In this document: positions 48,849 through 60,189 of the stretch, one piece after another
How the letters are laid out: each line of letters begins with the position of its first letter
Numbering within the stretch: position 1 is the first letter of the stretch
Assembly: GCF_001006005.1 (NCBI RefSeq)
Contig: NZ_CP011254.1
Location: 186,001 to 250,000, forward strand
From: Serratia fonticola
GTDB taxonomy: Bacteria; Pseudomonadota; Gammaproteobacteria; Enterobacterales; Enterobacteriaceae
Direction of reading: 5' to 3'
DNA length: 64,000 nucleotides
Position numbers and translations under genes: made by a program
The notes under the pieces: generated by a model
Told to the model about the DNA's origin: nothing
The model's database searches: none
The model's input: only the letters and a program-made list of their open reading frames with translations

Positions 48849-49126
48849 CTCATTATCTCTAGTCTGCCCAGATGCTAACCGACAATCCGGGGAGAGAAAA
48901 GCCCGGCAGCGGATTAATGGCGTTCAGATAAGCAAAAACGCGTTATCCCCAAAAGAGGAAACTGATGTGGTTTGAGAACGTATCGAGGAAAATTACGGAG
49001 GCAATGCTTTTTGGATTTTGACGCTGGGGCATGATGCCCCATCGCAAGGAATATGTGGATGCCCTTACTCCTCGTCCCCAGGTGATGTAGCACTAAGCTG
49101 GCATCTGATCAGGACGAATAGCATCC

Positions 49127-49340
49127 AAAAAGTATCCGGGATTGATGAACATATCATCACAGTTGGATACTAGGCGGTGCCTCACTCCACGTGTCGTCCG
49201 ATGCTTGATAAAGTCGCTTGCGCGTCTGTTATCGGTTTGGTTGGACGATAGGCACCATTTCTTAGGCATCATTCGGAGGCTTATGAGGCGCTGTTCCGTA
49301 CTAGACGGGGCCAATCATAAAAAGGTGAATGAGCAACTGA
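49127..49340 (-). ncRNA. glmY: GlmY small RNA
   Basis: GlmY is recognised by position upstream of glrK, by its sigma-54 promoter and by its 5' sequence TTGCTCATTCACC, shared with E. coli GlmY. GlmY raises GlmS levels by sequestering RapZ and so protecting GlmZ. The 3' end is a long hairpin (outer arms GTATCC/GGATAC, inner TGATGA/TCATCA) followed by TTTTT. The predicted length of about 210 nt is slightly longer than E. coli GlmY (184 nt). Small open frames overlapping this stretch are not conserved genes. The 278 bp between it and glrK hold only a GGGGCATGATGCCCC palindrome at 49025. Confidence 0.85.
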
Positions 49341-49349
49341 CAGTTATAA

Positions 49350-49366
49350 TGCACCTTCCGTGCCAA
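49350..49366 (-). promoter_or_regulatory. Sigma-54 promoter of glmY
   Basis: On the minus strand TTGGCACGGAAGGTGCA has the -24 GG and -12 GC exactly 10 nt apart, with the predicted start near 49340. Confidence 0.85.
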
Positions 49367-49472
49367 CTTTACAAAATATTTTATAATCACATGTTTATTA
49401 AAGATAAAATATTTTATCACCACTTACAGCACTCTACCAAGGCAGCCAAGTTTGAGTAATAATCCGACACAC

Positions 49473-49585
49473 CGTCGCCAAAACACGACAACTTAACCCA
49501 ATCGAATTAACCATGATTAAAATCAATGAGTTAAATGTCTCTTTTTAGAGACAGGCAATGTGGCCTTTGTCTCAAAAAACCGACA
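49473..49585 (-). promoter_or_regulatory. Three GlrR activator sites upstream of glmY
   Basis: TGTC-N10-GACA occurs exactly at 49536-49553 and 49568-49585, and once with a single mismatch (CGTC-N10-GACA) at 49473-49490. They lie 130-245 bp upstream of the glmY start, as for enhancer binding by GlrR. Confidence 0.85.
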
Positions 49586-49617
49586 TATAACCTAACTCAT
49601 TAAAAAATAGGGATATA

Positions 49618-49643
49618 AAAAAGGCGCCAATGCGGCGCCTCAG
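49618..49643 (-). terminator. Rho-independent terminator of purL
   Basis: On the minus strand AGGCGCC-GCATT-GGCGCCT followed by TTTTTAT, about 30 bp after the purL stop. Confidence 0.9.
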
Positions 49644-49671
49644 TAAACTTTCACACAAACCTCAGGTTAAA

Positions 49672-52600
49672 TTACCCCAGTTGCTTGCGAGCGTTGCGGA
49701 ACATGCGCATCCAAGGGCTGTCTTCACCCCACTCCTCTGGATGCCAGGAGTTGCTGACGGTACGGAACACGCGTTCCGGATGCGGCATCATTACGGTGGC
49801 GCGGCCATTGCTGCTGGTCACTGCGGTAATACCATTCGGTGAACCGTTCGGGTTGGCAGGGTAAGCTTCGGTCACTTGACCATGGTTGTCGACAAAGCGT
49901 AACGCAACCAGGCCGTGATGTTCCAACGCCGCCAGATGCGCCGCATCGCGCACTTCTACATGGCCTTCACCATGAGAAACGGCAATCGGCATGCGCGAGC
50001 CTGTCATACCTTGCATAAACAGCGACGGGCTACTGGCCACTTCCACCAGGCTGAAGCGCGCTTCGAAACGATCCGACAGGTTGCGCACAAAGCGCGGCCA
50101 ATGTTCAGCCCCCGGGATCAGTTCACGCAGGTTGGACATCATCTGGCAACCGTTACAAACGCCCAGCGCCAAGGTCTGTGGGCGATGGAAGAAATCGGCA
50201 AACTCATCGCGTACGCGCTCGTTGAACAGTATCGATTTCGCCCAGCCTTCACCAGCCCCCAACACGTCACCATAAGAGAAGCCGCCGCAGGCAACCAGCG
50301 TGTGGAACTCTTGCAAATCGCGGCGGCCAGCCAGCAGATCGCTCATGTGAAAATCAACCGCATCGAAACCGGCACGGTGGAACGCCGCCGCCATCTCAAC
50401 GTGGGAGTTAACCCCTTGCTCACGCAATACCGCAACCTTAGGGCGTGCGCCCTTGGCGATATAAGGTGCCGCGATGTCGTCATCGGTTGCGAAGGTCAGC
50501 TTGACGTTCAGGCCCGGATCGCGTTCGTCCTGCTTGGCCTGATGCTCCTGATCGGCACATTCCGGATTATCACGCAGGCGCTGCATCTGCCAGGTGGTTT
50601 CAGCCCACCAGGTACGCAGGGTGCTGCGGCTTTCGCTGTACACCGGTTTGCCAGCGCTGGTGATAACGAAACGATCGCCACTCAGCGCCTGGCCAAGGTG
50701 ATGCACGTTATCCGTCAGACCGTGTTGGGCAAATACTTGCTGTACGGCTGCCAGCTGCGCAGCAGGCACCTGGATCACTGCACCCAGCTCTTCGTTGAAC
50801 AAGGCAGCCAAGGCGTCGGAACCCAGCGCCTGAATATCGACTTCCACGCCGCAATGCCCGGCAAACGCCATCTCGGCCAAGGTGACCAACAGGCCGCCAT
50901 CGGAACGGTCGTGATAGGCCAACAGCGCACGATCCGCCACCAGTTGCTGCATCGCGTTGAAGAAACCGGCCAATTGCTCCACGTTGCGAACATCGGCTGG
51001 CTTATCGCCCAGTTGGCGATAAACCTGCGCCAACGCCGTTGCCCCCAAGGCATTGTGGCCATTACCCAGGTCGATCAGTAACAGCGCGCTATCACCCTTG
51101 TCGGTACGCAGTTGCGGCGTCACGGTGTGGCGCACATCTTCCACGCGAGCAAATGCGGTGATCACCAGCGACAGCGGTGATGTCATTTCCCGCTGTTCAT
51201 TGCCTTCCTGCCAGCGGGTTTTCATCGACATCGAGTCTTTACCCACCGGAATGGTAATACCCAACGCCGGGCAAAGTTCTTCACCCACCGCCTTCACCGC
51301 TTCATACAGACCGGCATCTTCGCCAGGGTGGCCCGCTGCGGCCATCCAGTTGGCGGAAAGTTTCACCCTCTTGAGCGAACCGATTTCCACCGCGGCCAGG
51401 TTGGTCAGCGCTTCCCCTACCGCCAGGCGGCCAGAGGCGGCAAAATCCAGCAATGCGACGGGAGCACGCTCGCCGATCGACATCGCTTCCCCGTAATAGC
51501 TGTCCAGGCTGGCCGTGGTTACCGCACAGTCGGCTACCGGGATCTGCCACGGGCCGACCATCTGGTCACGCGCAACCATGCCGGTGACGGTACGGTCACC
51601 AATGGTGATCAGGAAGGTTTTCTCCGCGACGGCCGGCAAGTGCAGCACGCGCTTGACCGCATCGGCAATGGTGATGCCAGCACGCTGCAACACTTCTCCG
51701 TTTGCCTGTTGACGTTTCACGTCGCGGGTCATTTTTGGCGTTTTGCCCAGCAGCACATCCAACGGCATGTCGATCGGCTGATTGTCAAAGTGGCGATCGT
51801 TGAGCGTCAGATGGCGTTCTTCCGTCGCCTCGCCAATCACCGCGAAAGGTGCGCGCTCACGGCGGCAGATTTCCTCAAAGGTCGCCATCTGCTCAGGCGC
51901 TACCGCCATCACATAACGCTCTTGGGATTCGTTACACCACACTTCCAGCGGGCTCATGCCCGGCTCGTCGTTGAGAATGTCACGCAGTTCGAAACGACCA
52001 CCGCGGCCACCGTCGCTAACCAGTTCCGGCATCGCGTTCGACAGGCCACCAGCACCCACATCGTGAATAAACAGGATCGGGTTGCTATCGCCCATCTGCC
52101 AGCAGCGGTCGATCACCTCTTGGCAGCGGCGCTCCATTTCCGGGTTATCACGCTGTACCGAAGCAAAATCCAGATCGGCATCAGATTGGCCAGAGGCCAT
52201 CGACGAAGCCGCTCCACCGCCCAAACCGATATTCATCGCCGGGCCACCCAGCACCACCAGTTTGGCACCAACAGTGATCTCACCTTTTTGCACATGATCG
52301 GCGCGGATGTTGCCCAGGCCGCCTGCCAGCATGATCGGTTTGTGGTAGCCACGCAGCTCAACGCCGTTGTGGCTATTGACGCGCTCTTCATAAGTACGGA
52401 AGTAACCGACCAGCGCCGGGCGACCAAACTCGTTATTGAATGCCGCACCGCCCAATGGGCCTTCGGTCATGATATCCAGCGCGGTGACGATGCGATCCGG
52501 TTTGCCGAAATCCTGTTCCCAAGGCTGTTCGAACCCCGGAATACGCAGGTTGGAAACCGAGAACCCTACCAGGCCAGCTTTCGGCTTCGCGCCACGGCCG

Positions 52601-53562
52601 GTTGCGCCTTCGTCGCGGATCTCACCGCCAGAACCGGTCGCAGCGCCTGGCCAAGGCGAGATCGCCGTTGGGTGGTTATGGGTTTCCACCTTCATCAGGA
52701 TGTGTGCTTCTTCCTGATGATAGTCATACAGGCCGCTTTGCGGCGCGGCAAAGAAGCGCCCCACCTGGGAGCCTTCCATCACCGCCGCGTTGTCTTTATA
52801 GGCAGAAAGCACGTAGTCCGGCGTCTGCTCAAAGGTATTTTTGATCATTTTGAACAGCGACTTCGGTTGCTGTTCGCCGTCGATGATCCAGTCGGCGTTG
52901 AAAATCTTATGGCGGCAATGTTCGGAGTTGGCCTGTGCGAACATGTACAGCTCAATATCCGTTGGGTTGCGCCCCAACTCGGTAAAGGCGGCCAGCAGGT
53001 AGTCGATCTCGTCCTGCGCCAGTGCCAACCCTAACTTGGTGTTGGCCTGTTCCAGCGCGCTGCGACCTTGCGCCAGGATATCCACCGTCTGATACGGTGC
53101 GGGCTGATGATGAGAGAACAGTGTTTCCGCCTGTTGCAGCTCGCTGAATACCGTTTCCATCATGCGATCGTGCAGCAAGGTAGCAAGCTGTTGCCACTGG
53201 GCATCGGTCAAGGTCGGCGCTGTGACATAAAATGCCAGGCCGCGCTCAAGACGAACCACCTGCGTCAGGCCACAGTTATGGGCGATATCGGTGGCTTTGG
53301 AAGACCACGGCGAAATGGTGCCCGGGCGCGGCGTCACCAACAGCAGGCGGCCTTGCGGAGCATGTTCAGCGAGAGAAGGGCCGTACTTGAGCAACCGCTG
53401 CAGCTTGGCCTGCTCTTCGGCGCTTAGTGGTGCGCTGACATCGGCAAAGTGAACGTACTCGGCATAGATATCACCGATCGGGAGTTGAGCATCCTGGCAG
53501 CGGGACAGTAGTTTGGTAATACGAAAAGCCGACAAAGCGGGCGAACCACGCAGTATTTCCAT
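49672..53562 (-). CDS. purL: Phosphoribosylformylglycinamidine synthase
   Basis: About 1296 residues from the ATG at 53562 ([19 protein letters not shown]). A TTG two codons upstream is the only alternative. It catalyses step 4 of purine synthesis, converting FGAR and glutamine to FGAM. FGAM-synthase motifs: [22 protein letters not shown], and [12 protein letters not shown] with the glutaminase nucleophile Cys near the C-terminus, HGEGH downstream. This is the large single-chain form typical of proteobacteria. A PurR box lies upstream at 53660. Confidence 0.98.
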   Translation of the reverse strand: MEILRGSPALSAFRITKLLSRCQDAQLPIGDIYAEYVHFADVSAPLSAEEQAKLQRLLKYGPSLAEHAPQGRLLLVTPRPGTISPWSSKATDIAHNCGLTQVVRLERGLAFYVTAPTLTDAQWQQLATLLHDRMMETVFSELQQAETLFSHHQPAPYQTVDILAQGRSALEQANTKLGLALAQDEIDYLLAAFTELGRNPTDIELYMFAQANSEHCRHKIFNADWIIDGEQQPKSLFKMIKNTFEQTPDYVLSAYKDNAAVMEGSQVGRFFAAPQSGLYDYHQEEAHILMKVETHNHPTAISPWPGAATGSGGEIRDEGATGRGAKPKAGLVGFSVSNLRIPGFEQPWEQDFGKPDRIVTALDIMTEGPLGGAAFNNEFGRPALVGYFRTYEERVNSHNGVELRGYHKPIMLAGGLGNIRADHVQKGEITVGAKLVVLGGPAMNIGLGGGAASSMASGQSDADLDFASVQRDNPEMERRCQEVIDRCWQMGDSNPILFIHDVGAGGLSNAMPELVSDGGRGGRFELRDILNDEPGMSPLEVWCNESQERYVMAVAPEQMATFEEICRRERAPFAVIGEATEERHLTLNDRHFDNQPIDMPLDVLLGKTPKMTRDVKRQQANGEVLQRAGITIADAVKRVLHLPAVAEKTFLITIGDRTVTGMVARDQMVGPWQIPVADCAVTTASLDSYYGEAMSIGERAPVALLDFAASGRLAVGEALTNLAAVEIGSLKRVKLSANWMAAAGHPGEDAGLYEAVKAVGEELCPALGITIPVGKDSMSMKTRWQEGNEQREMTSPLSLVITAFARVEDVRHTVTPQLRTDKGDSALLLIDLGNGHNALGATALAQVYRQLGDKPADVRNVEQLAGFFNAMQQLVADRALLAYHDRSDGGLLVTLAEMAFAGHCGVEVDIQALGSDALAALFNEELGAVIQVPAAQLAAVQQVFAQHGLTDNVHHLGQALSGDRFVITSAGKPVYSESRSTLRTWWAETTWQMQRLRDNPECADQEHQAKQDERDPGLNVKLTFATDDDIAAPYIAKGARPKVAVLREQGVNSHVEMAAAFHRAGFDAVDFHMSDLLAGRRDLQEFHTLVACGGFSYGDVLGAGEGWAKSILFNERVRDEFADFFHRPQTLALGVCNGCQMMSNLRELIPGAEHWPRFVRNLSDRFEARFSLVEVASSPSLFMQGMTGSRMPIAVSHGEGHVEVRDAAHLAALEHHGLVALRFVDNHGQVTEAYPANPNGSPNGITAVTSSNGRATVMMPHPERVFRTVSNSWHPEEWGEDSPWMRMFRNARKQLG

Positions 53563-53659
53563 AATCAAAGTTCTCTCGTCTTCGAAGCAACTGGGTTCAG
53601 CACTTCATTGGGCGCAACAGGGGGAAAACGCGCGCCATTATAGATAATCCGCGCCGCCG

Positions 53660-53675
53660 ACGAAACCGTTTGCGT
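53660..53675 (-). promoter_or_regulatory. PurR operator of purL
   Basis: On the minus strand ACGCAAACGGTTTCGT is a nearly perfect PurR palindrome about 100 bp upstream of purL, in the divergent gap to mltF. Confidence 0.9.
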
Positions 53676-53840
53676 AGCTATTATTGATAAAAGCTATTCT
53701 CGCTGCCGAATTCTCATAACCTATCAATAAAGTTGCGCGCTGGCGTAATGTTGCGCAAAATGCCCCGGCACTGGTGATTTAACCATGAAAAAATCCTGAT
53801 TACGGTCAACATAAAGTGTGCATCTATTTGAGATAACTAT

Positions 53841-55298
53841 TTGAAACGCCTAAAAATAAATTACATTCTAATCGGTGTTGTGGCCCTGCTGCTGGCGCTT
53901 GCCCTGTGGCCCAATATCGCCTGGCGTGGTGGACAGGGAGGCCAACTCGAGGCGATAAAAGCACGGGGGGAACTGCGCGTCAGCACGTTAAACTCACCGT
54001 TAACCTATTTCACTACCCCGCAGGGGCCGAGTGGCCTTGACTATGAGCTGGCCAAAAGCTTTGCCAACTACCTGGGGGTCAAGCTGGTGGTGATCCCACA
54101 CCAAAACATCAATGACCTGTTTGACGATCTTGATGATGACAATGCCGATATTCTCGCCGCCGGGCTGATCTACAACCGGGATCGCCTCAGCCGCTCCAGT
54201 ACCGGCCCAGCGTATTATTCCGTTTCCCAGCAATTGGTTTACCGGCTGGGAACCACGCGGCCAAAAACCTTTGCCGATATCAAAGGCAAGCTGGCGGTGG
54301 CCTCCGGTTCGGCGCACGTCAGCACGCTAAAGCAGCTCAAACAAAGCAAATACCCCGACCTCAGTTGGGAAGCGTCAAGCGATATGACCTCGAAAGAGCT
54401 GCTGGAACAGGTGGCCGATGGCAAGCTGGATTACACCATCGGCGACTCCGTGACCATAGCCCTGCTGCAGCGCATCCATCCACAGCTGGCCGTCGCTTTT
54501 GACATTACCGATGAAGAACCAGTGACCTGGTATCTGAAGCGCAGCGATGATGATAGCCTGTACGCCGCGCTGCTGGATTTTTATAGCCAAAGGGTAGAAG
54601 ACGGCACGCTGGCCCGATTAGAAGAGAAGTATCTGGGGCACGTGGGCAGTTTTGACTACGTCGATACCAAAACCTTCCTGTCGGCCATCGACTCGGTATT
54701 GCCCACTTTCCGCTCGCTGTTTGAAAAGTATGCCAGCGAAATTGACTGGAAGCTGTTGGCCGCCATCGCCTACCAGGAATCACACTGGAATCCGCAGGCG
54801 ACCTCCCCCACCGGTGTCCGTGGGCTGATGATGCTGACCAGAGCCACCGCCGAAGGCCTGGGCGTCACCGACAGGCTCGATCCGGAACAGAGTATCCAAG
54901 GTGGGGCGCTCTATCTGCAGCGTCTGATGGAGAAGGTGCCCGATACGGTGCCGGAAGATGAACGGATCTGGTTCGCACTGGCCGCCTATAACATGGGCTG
55001 GGGCCATATGCTGGACGCACGTAAACTCACCAAAAGCCAGCAAGGCAACCCCGACAGTTGGGTCGATGTGAAACAGCGCCTGCCGATGCTGAGCCAGAAG
55101 CGCTACTATCCATCACTCACCTATGGCTATGCCCGTGGCCGCGAAGCCTATAATTACGTGGAAAACATCAGGCGTTATCAGGTCAGCCTGGTGGGCTATC
55201 TGTTGGAAAAAGAGAAGAAGGCAGTAGAAGCGATGAAACAGGCCGAACTGGCTAAGGGCTATCCGGCCGTGGAAGCCAAACTGGCGCTCGCCCTGTAG
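53841..55298 (+). CDS. mltF: MltF, membrane-bound lytic murein transglycosylase F
   Basis: 485 residues. A hydrophobic N-terminal signal/anchor ([19 protein letters not shown]) leads into a periplasmic-binding-protein-like domain (about 45-270; [31 protein letters not shown]). An SLT catalytic domain follows at about 290-480, with the active glutamate in [13 protein letters not shown] and GLMMLT. It cleaves peptidoglycan glycan strands and is outer-membrane associated in E. coli. It is divergent from purL. Confidence 0.95.
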   Translation: MKRLKINYILIGVVALLLALALWPNIAWRGGQGGQLEAIKARGELRVSTLNSPLTYFTTPQGPSGLDYELAKSFANYLGVKLVVIPHQNINDLFDDLDDDNADILAAGLIYNRDRLSRSSTGPAYYSVSQQLVYRLGTTRPKTFADIKGKLAVASGSAHVSTLKQLKQSKYPDLSWEASSDMTSKELLEQVADGKLDYTIGDSVTIALLQRIHPQLAVAFDITDEEPVTWYLKRSDDDSLYAALLDFYSQRVEDGTLARLEEKYLGHVGSFDYVDTKTFLSAIDSVLPTFRSLFEKYASEIDWKLLAAIAYQESHWNPQATSPTGVRGLMMLTRATAEGLGVTDRLDPEQSIQGGALYLQRLMEKVPDTVPEDERIWFALAAYNMGWGHMLDARKLTKSQQGNPDSWVDVKQRLPMLSQKRYYPSLTYGYARGREAYNYVENIRRYQVSLVGYLLEKEKKAVEAMKQAELAKGYPAVEAKLALAL

Positions 55299-55317
55299 TT
55301 ATTCTCAAGATAAGTAG

Positions 55318-55992
<675 letters not shown>

Positions 55993-56079
55993 TTAAATTT
56001 TGTTCATTTCTTAAAATTTCAGATAAACGTTATAAACTGCTGGAAAATCAAGCTGTAAAATTAAGCAAATTTTTTCTAA

Positions 56080-56162
56080 CTAAATTGTGATAGATCATAT
56101 TCTCTTAAGCATTAGCGCGATAATGTTTACCTCACGCAAAAAGCCTTTATAAGGAGTAGGTT
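56080..56162 (+). promoter_or_regulatory. Upstream region of the alcohol dehydrogenase gene
   Basis: TTGTGATAGATCATA at about 56085-56100 resembles a CRP/FNR-type site, and AAGGAGTAGGTT is a strong ribosome-binding site before the ATG at 56163. Confidence 0.45.
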
Positions 56163-57314
56163 ATGGCTGCCTCAACATTCTTTATCCCTTCCGTCAACAT
56201 GATTGGTTCCGGCTGTCTGGAAGACGCGGCAAAAACCATGAAAGAGCATGGTCTGCATAACGCACTGATCGTGACCGACAAGGTTTTGAACGGCATTGGC
56301 GTCGTAGCTCAGGTGCAAGCCCTGTTAGCGGCACAGAACATTGAAAGCTGCGTCTATGACGGCACGCATCCCAACCCGACCACGGAAAACGTAAAACAGG
56401 GCCTGGCACTGTTGCGCGAACATCACTGTGACTGTGTCGTTTCTCTGGGTGGCGGTTCGCCGCATGACTGTGCGAAGGGGATTGCCCTGGTCGCCGCTAA
56501 CGGCGGGGAAATCAAAGACTATGAAGGGGTTGATCGCTCAGCTAAGCCGCAGTTGCCGGTCGTTGCGATCAACACTACTGCGGGTACCGCTTCCGAGATG
56601 ACGCGTTTTTGTATCATCACCGACGAAGCGCGCCACATCAAAATGGCGATTGTCGACAAGCACGTCACTCCGATCCTGTCGGTCAACGATCCTCACCTGA
56701 TGGCTGGCATGCCGAAAGGCCTGACCGCTGCCACCGGTATGGATGCTCTGACCCACGCTATCGAAGCTTACGTCTCCAGCGCCGCCAACCCAATCACCGA
56801 TGCCTGCGCGCTTAAAGCCGCCACCATGATTGCCGAGTCTTTACGTGATGCGGTCAACGACGGGCAAAACATGCAGGCGCGCGAGAACATGGCCTATGCC
56901 CAGTTCCTGGCCGGTATGGCATTTAATAACGCCTCATTGGGTTATGTGCACGCTATGGCGCACCAGCTGGGTGGCTTCTACAACCTGCCACATGGCGTGT
57001 GTAACGCCGTGCTGTTGCCGCACGTGCAAGAGTTCAATACTCAGGTTGCAGCAGGGCGTCTTAAAGACATTGCCGCCGCTATGGGCGTAAATGTTGCAGG
57101 CCTTAGCGATGAGCAAGGGGCTGCCGCTTGTATCGCCGCCATTCGCCAACTGGCGAAAGATGTGGGAATTCCTGCTGGCTTACGCGATCTACAGGTCAAA
57201 GAAGAAGACTTTGCTACGTTAGCCACTAACGCCCTGAACGATGCCTGTGGATTCACCAATCCAATCCAGGCAAGCCACGAACAGATTATGGCAATCTTTA
57301 AAGCAGCCATGTAA
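56163..57314 (+). CDS. Iron-containing (group III) alcohol dehydrogenase
   Basis: 383 residues. Closest by eye to YiaY/EutG/Zymomonas AdhB-type enzymes: [20 protein letters not shown] (NAD-binding GGGS), [15 protein letters not shown] and the metal-site region [23 protein letters not shown] with its histidines. It should interconvert alcohols and aldehydes with NAD(H); the substrate is not known. The gene is inserted between tadA and pgpC, which are neighbours in E. coli, and has its own ribosome-binding site and terminator. Confidence 0.9.
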   Translation: MAASTFFIPSVNMIGSGCLEDAAKTMKEHGLHNALIVTDKVLNGIGVVAQVQALLAAQNIESCVYDGTHPNPTTENVKQGLALLREHHCDCVVSLGGGSPHDCAKGIALVAANGGEIKDYEGVDRSAKPQLPVVAINTTAGTASEMTRFCIITDEARHIKMAIVDKHVTPILSVNDPHLMAGMPKGLTAATGMDALTHAIEAYVSSAANPITDACALKAATMIAESLRDAVNDGQNMQARENMAYAQFLAGMAFNNASLGYVHAMAHQLGGFYNLPHGVCNAVLLPHVQEFNTQVAAGRLKDIAAAMGVNVAGLSDEQGAAACIAAIRQLAKDVGIPAGLRDLQVKEEDFATLATNALNDACGFTNPIQASHEQIMAIFKAAM

Positions 57315-57322
57315 CTGCTGCC

Positions 57323-57355
57323 AGGCTCCCTCGTTTTACTGGGGGAGCCTTATTT
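57323..57355 (+). terminator. Terminator of the alcohol dehydrogenase gene
   Basis: AGGCTCCC...GGGAGCCT with a 12-nt loop followed by TATTTAAT, just after the adh stop. It may also serve pgpC, which converges on it. Confidence 0.75.
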
Positions 57356-58001
57356 AATCCAACTGCTGTAACTCGCCTTCTTTACCCACCCGCCAGCGGT
57401 GTTCGCAAAAATAGAGCAAAGGGTTATCCTGCTTGCTGTCGCTGTAGCCACTGAACAATTTCAATGGTGCTCCCAGACGCTGCTCCAGTTGCACCACCTT
57501 TTGTACTCCCAGGCAGCGCATGGGCAACACCCAGCCCCCGTAGCGACGCACAATGCTGCTCCCCACCAGCCGTACCCGTGGCAGGAACGCAGAATCCCGA
57601 TAAACCTGCTCCACCAGCCGTTCCGGCGAGCCGGTGATCAACCACACTTGAGCATCCTGGGCATCCAGGTACTGACGCAAACGCATCTGTACGACCGGAA
57701 AAGCGGTGACCTTACGGCGAAAATAGTCGACGAATTTCGCCTCCAGCGCTTTCAGCCTGGCCTCTGATCGGCCAAAAGTCATTGCCCACAATAGCAGGCT
57801 CATGGGCCAGCGAGTTGCCCACCCACCGATCAACAAACCCAATCCGATAATGGGTAACAGCGGCACCACCAACACCAGGTTCAACGGCAGATGCCGTAGC
57901 AAAAAGCGCAGGAAACTGCCAAACATGTCTTCCTGATGCAAGGTGCCATCCAGATCGAAAAATACCACGCGCTGGGCCTGTGCAACCGGTTTGTCAGTCA
58001 A
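57354..58001 (-). CDS. pgpC: Phosphatidylglycerophosphatase C (HAD family)
   Basis: 215 residues. A HAD phosphatase with nucleophile motif FFDLDGTLHQED at about 14-25, a hydrophobic membrane-associated segment (about 35-60; LPLNLVLVVPLLPIIGLGLL) and motif II WLITGSPERLVE. E. coli PgpC (YfhB) dephosphorylates phosphatidylglycerophosphate. It is convergent with the adh gene. Confidence 0.92.
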   Translation of the reverse strand: MTDKPVAQAQRVVFFDLDGTLHQEDMFGSFLRFLLRHLPLNLVLVVPLLPIIGLGLLIGGWATRWPMSLLLWAMTFGRSEARLKALEAKFVDYFRRKVTAFPVVQMRLRQYLDAQDAQVWLITGSPERLVEQVYRDSAFLPRVRLVGSSIVRRYGGWVLPMRCLGVQKVVQLEQRLGAPLKLFSGYSDSKQDNPLLYFCEHRWRVGKEGELQQLD

Positions 58002-58243
58002 ACGTTACTCCTCAGGATCGTTGACCCCATTATGCAGGTGAAAATACAACCGGCTATTATCGTAATCACTAGACCGACCAGATACAACCGACATTGGTCC
58101 ACGCCAAAGGCGCGTTAACCCATCAATACCACCCTATAGCCATGGTGTTGCTGCAAGCGCTTTAGCGGCCTGCTCACAAAAATGATTGCTGCCCGTTTTA
58201 CCACTGGCATGGCAGAATGCTGACTGGCTCAAAGGAAAAAACC

Positions 58244-59053
58244 ATGAGTACCCTTCTTCGCATTCGTCAGATTTACCCAACGCTGGCACAAAACGATCGC
58301 AAACTGGCGGACTTTCTGTTGGATAACGCCGAACAGGCCCGCCACCTCAGCTCACAAAAGCTGGCCCAGTTGGCCGGTGTCAGCCAATCGAGCGTGGTCA
58401 AGTTCGCCCAGAAACTGGGCTACAAGGGATTTCCGGCGCTGAAACTGGCATTGGGTGAGGTGCTGGCTCAACCGCAGGTCGCACCGGTGGTGACGGTGCA
58501 TAACCACATTCTGAGCAGCGATCCACTCAAAACCGTCGGTGAGAAATTGCTGCTGGAAAAGCAGGCCGCATTACGAGCTACTCTGGATATCAACAGTGAA
58601 CAGCGGCTGCTTACCGCCCTGGAGATGCTGCGTGCGGCGCGGCGGGTGATCTTGGTCGGCATCGGGGCTTCCGGACTAGTGGCCAAAGACCTGTCGTTCA
58701 AGCTGCTAAAGATTGGCGTGATGGCGGTAGCAGAAGCGGATATGTACGTTCAACTGGCGACGATAAAGGCGCTGAGCAGGGAGGATCTGCTGCTGGCGAT
58801 CTCGTTTAGCGGCGAACGGCGTGAAATCAACCAGGCCGCCGAAGAAGCACGTATTGCCGGAGCCAAGGTATTGGCACTGACCAGCTTCTCGCCTAATGGG
58901 CTACAGCAGCGGGCCGATCACTGCCTTTATACCATTGCGCAAGAGCCCAATATCCGCAGCGCGGCGATATCTTCCAGCACCGCGCAGTTCGCCCTGACCG
59001 ACCTGCTGTTTATGGCACTGCTCCAGCACGAGCCGGTTGGACACGTGGTATGA
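58244..59053 (+). CDS. yfhH: YfhH, RpiR/MurR-family regulator
   Basis: 269 residues from the ATG at 58244 (MSTLLRIRQIYPTLAQNDRK); a nine-codon extension to 58217 is unlikely. The N-terminal RpiR helix-turn-helix (LSSQKLAQLAGVSQSSVVKFAQKLGYKGF) precedes a SIS sugar-phosphate-binding domain (RRVILVGIGASGLVAKDLSF; LLLAISFSGERREI). The ligand and targets are unknown. It keeps its E. coli position near pgpC and yfhL. Confidence 0.9.
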   Translation: MSTLLRIRQIYPTLAQNDRKLADFLLDNAEQARHLSSQKLAQLAGVSQSSVVKFAQKLGYKGFPALKLALGEVLAQPQVAPVVTVHNHILSSDPLKTVGEKLLLEKQAALRATLDINSEQRLLTALEMLRAARRVILVGIGASGLVAKDLSFKLLKIGVMAVAEADMYVQLATIKALSREDLLLAISFSGERREINQAAEEARIAGAKVLALTSFSPNGLQQRADHCLYTIAQEPNIRSAAISSSTAQFALTDLLFMALLQHEPVGHVV

Positions 59054-59092
59054 ACTAATCAAATCAACTTCTTTCGCTTTCTGACTATAAAT

Positions 59093-59135
59093 TGACCATT
59101 GGTCATGTTAAATTATATCCATATAGGTATAATTT
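59093..59135 (+). promoter_or_regulatory. Palindromic operators upstream of the toxin-antitoxin pair
   Basis: TGACCA-T-TGGTCA (59093-59105) is a perfect palindrome. AAATTATA...TATAATTT (59110-59135) is an inverted repeat centred on ATAT. Both are well placed for autorepression by the antitoxin. Confidence 0.65.
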
Positions 59136-59153
59136 GACGCATGGATAACGCGG

Positions 59154-59498
59154 ATGAAGCCACTATATTGGGTTGGTAGCAGCAAGAAAGACCTCCAGTC
59201 TTTGCCCGAAGAGGTTCAGGATGTTTTCGGCTATGCTCTACATCTGGCGCAGGCAGGTGGTAAGCATTCCCAGACGAAACCATTAAGAGGGTTTGGTGGG
59301 GCCGGAGTACTAGAGGTAGTAGAAGACTTTCTTACTGATACTTATCGTGCAGTCTATACCGTTAAGTTTGGCGATGCCGTGTATGTTCTGCACGCATTCC
59401 AGAAAAAGTCTTCAGCCGGGATCGCCACACCGAAACCGGATATAGACAAAATCCGTGAACGACTGAAAGCCGCAGAAAATCATGCCAGAGGGGCATAG
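59154..59498 (+). CDS. HigB/Gp49-like toxin (RelE superfamily)
   Basis: 114 residues. The sequence pattern KKDLQSLPEEVQDVFGYALH, KPLRGFGGAGVLEVVEDF, YRAVYTVKFGDAVYVLHAFQ fits the phage-derived Gp49-like/HigB toxin family (PF05973 type), which are ribosome-dependent or free mRNA endonucleases. The toxin precedes its antitoxin, the reversed order typical of higBA. Adjoining operators and the 1-bp gap to the next gene support a two-gene unit. Its activity is inferred. Confidence 0.85.
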   Translation: MKPLYWVGSSKKDLQSLPEEVQDVFGYALHLAQAGGKHSQTKPLRGFGGAGVLEVVEDFLTDTYRAVYTVKFGDAVYVLHAFQKKSSAGIATPKPDIDKIRERLKAAENHARGA

Positions 59499-59499
59499 T

Positions 59500-59817
59500 A
59501 TGAGCCAAGATATCGAAGTCAGCAGCGGCAACGTTTATGCCGATATTGGCAGCGACGGCGCTGAAGAAATGCAGGTTAAAGCCCAACTTGCCAGCACAAT
59601 TGGCGACATCATCAAAAGTCGCCGCCTGACACAAGAGCAGGCCGCAAAGCTGCTGGGGATGACACAGCCCAAGCTGTCTAATCTGTTGCGTGGCCAGTTC
59701 CGGGGCATCAGCGAAGCCAAAATGCTAGAATGCCTCACCCGCTTAGGGCGTGATGTACAAATTGTGGTAGGCAAGCCACGCCGGACACCGGGCAGTCTTA
59801 AAGTGGTGTTTGCCTGA
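59500..59817 (+). CDS. HigA-like antitoxin (Xre helix-turn-helix)
   Basis: 105 residues from the ATG at 59500 (MSQDIEVSSGNVYADIGSD). A helix-turn-helix of the HTH_37/Xre type is at about 40-85 (RRLTQEQAAKLLGMTQPKLS, then NLLRGQFRGISEAKML). It should neutralise the upstream toxin and repress their promoter. An alternative start at 59482 would overlap the toxin gene. Confidence 0.87.
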   Translation: MSQDIEVSSGNVYADIGSDGAEEMQVKAQLASTIGDIIKSRRLTQEQAAKLLGMTQPKLSNLLRGQFRGISEAKMLECLTRLGRDVQIVVGKPRRTPGSLKVVFA

Positions 59818-59886
59818 CAGTAATAAGCACCCCCCGTTAAATCGGCTGACCGAACCGGTGCTTATTTTAAAAGATTAAATGAGTAA

Positions 59887-60156
<270 letters not shown>

Positions 60157-60164
60157 GTCAATCG

Positions 60165-60181
60165 CCCCTCACCCTAACCCT
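60165..60181. repeat. Left part of a family 2 repeat interrupted by IS110
   Basis: CCCCTCACCCTAACCCT ends at the core dinucleotide CT (60180-60181). The remaining part, CTCCCAAA then GGGAGAGGGG, continues at 61386 and, after a second insertion, at 61604. Confidence 0.85.
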
Positions 60182-60189
60182 TATGTCTT

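Noticed and set aside
49093..49459. Small open frames on both strands (49093-49314 and 49142-49459)
   Set aside because: They overlap glmY and its promoter; no ribosome-binding sites or similarity support them.
49915..51081. 388-codon plus-strand open frame
   Set aside because: Antisense to purL and unrelated to any family I recognise.
51328..53034. 568-codon plus-strand open frame
   Set aside because: It lies wholly antisense to purL, has shadow-frame composition and shows no recognisable domain.
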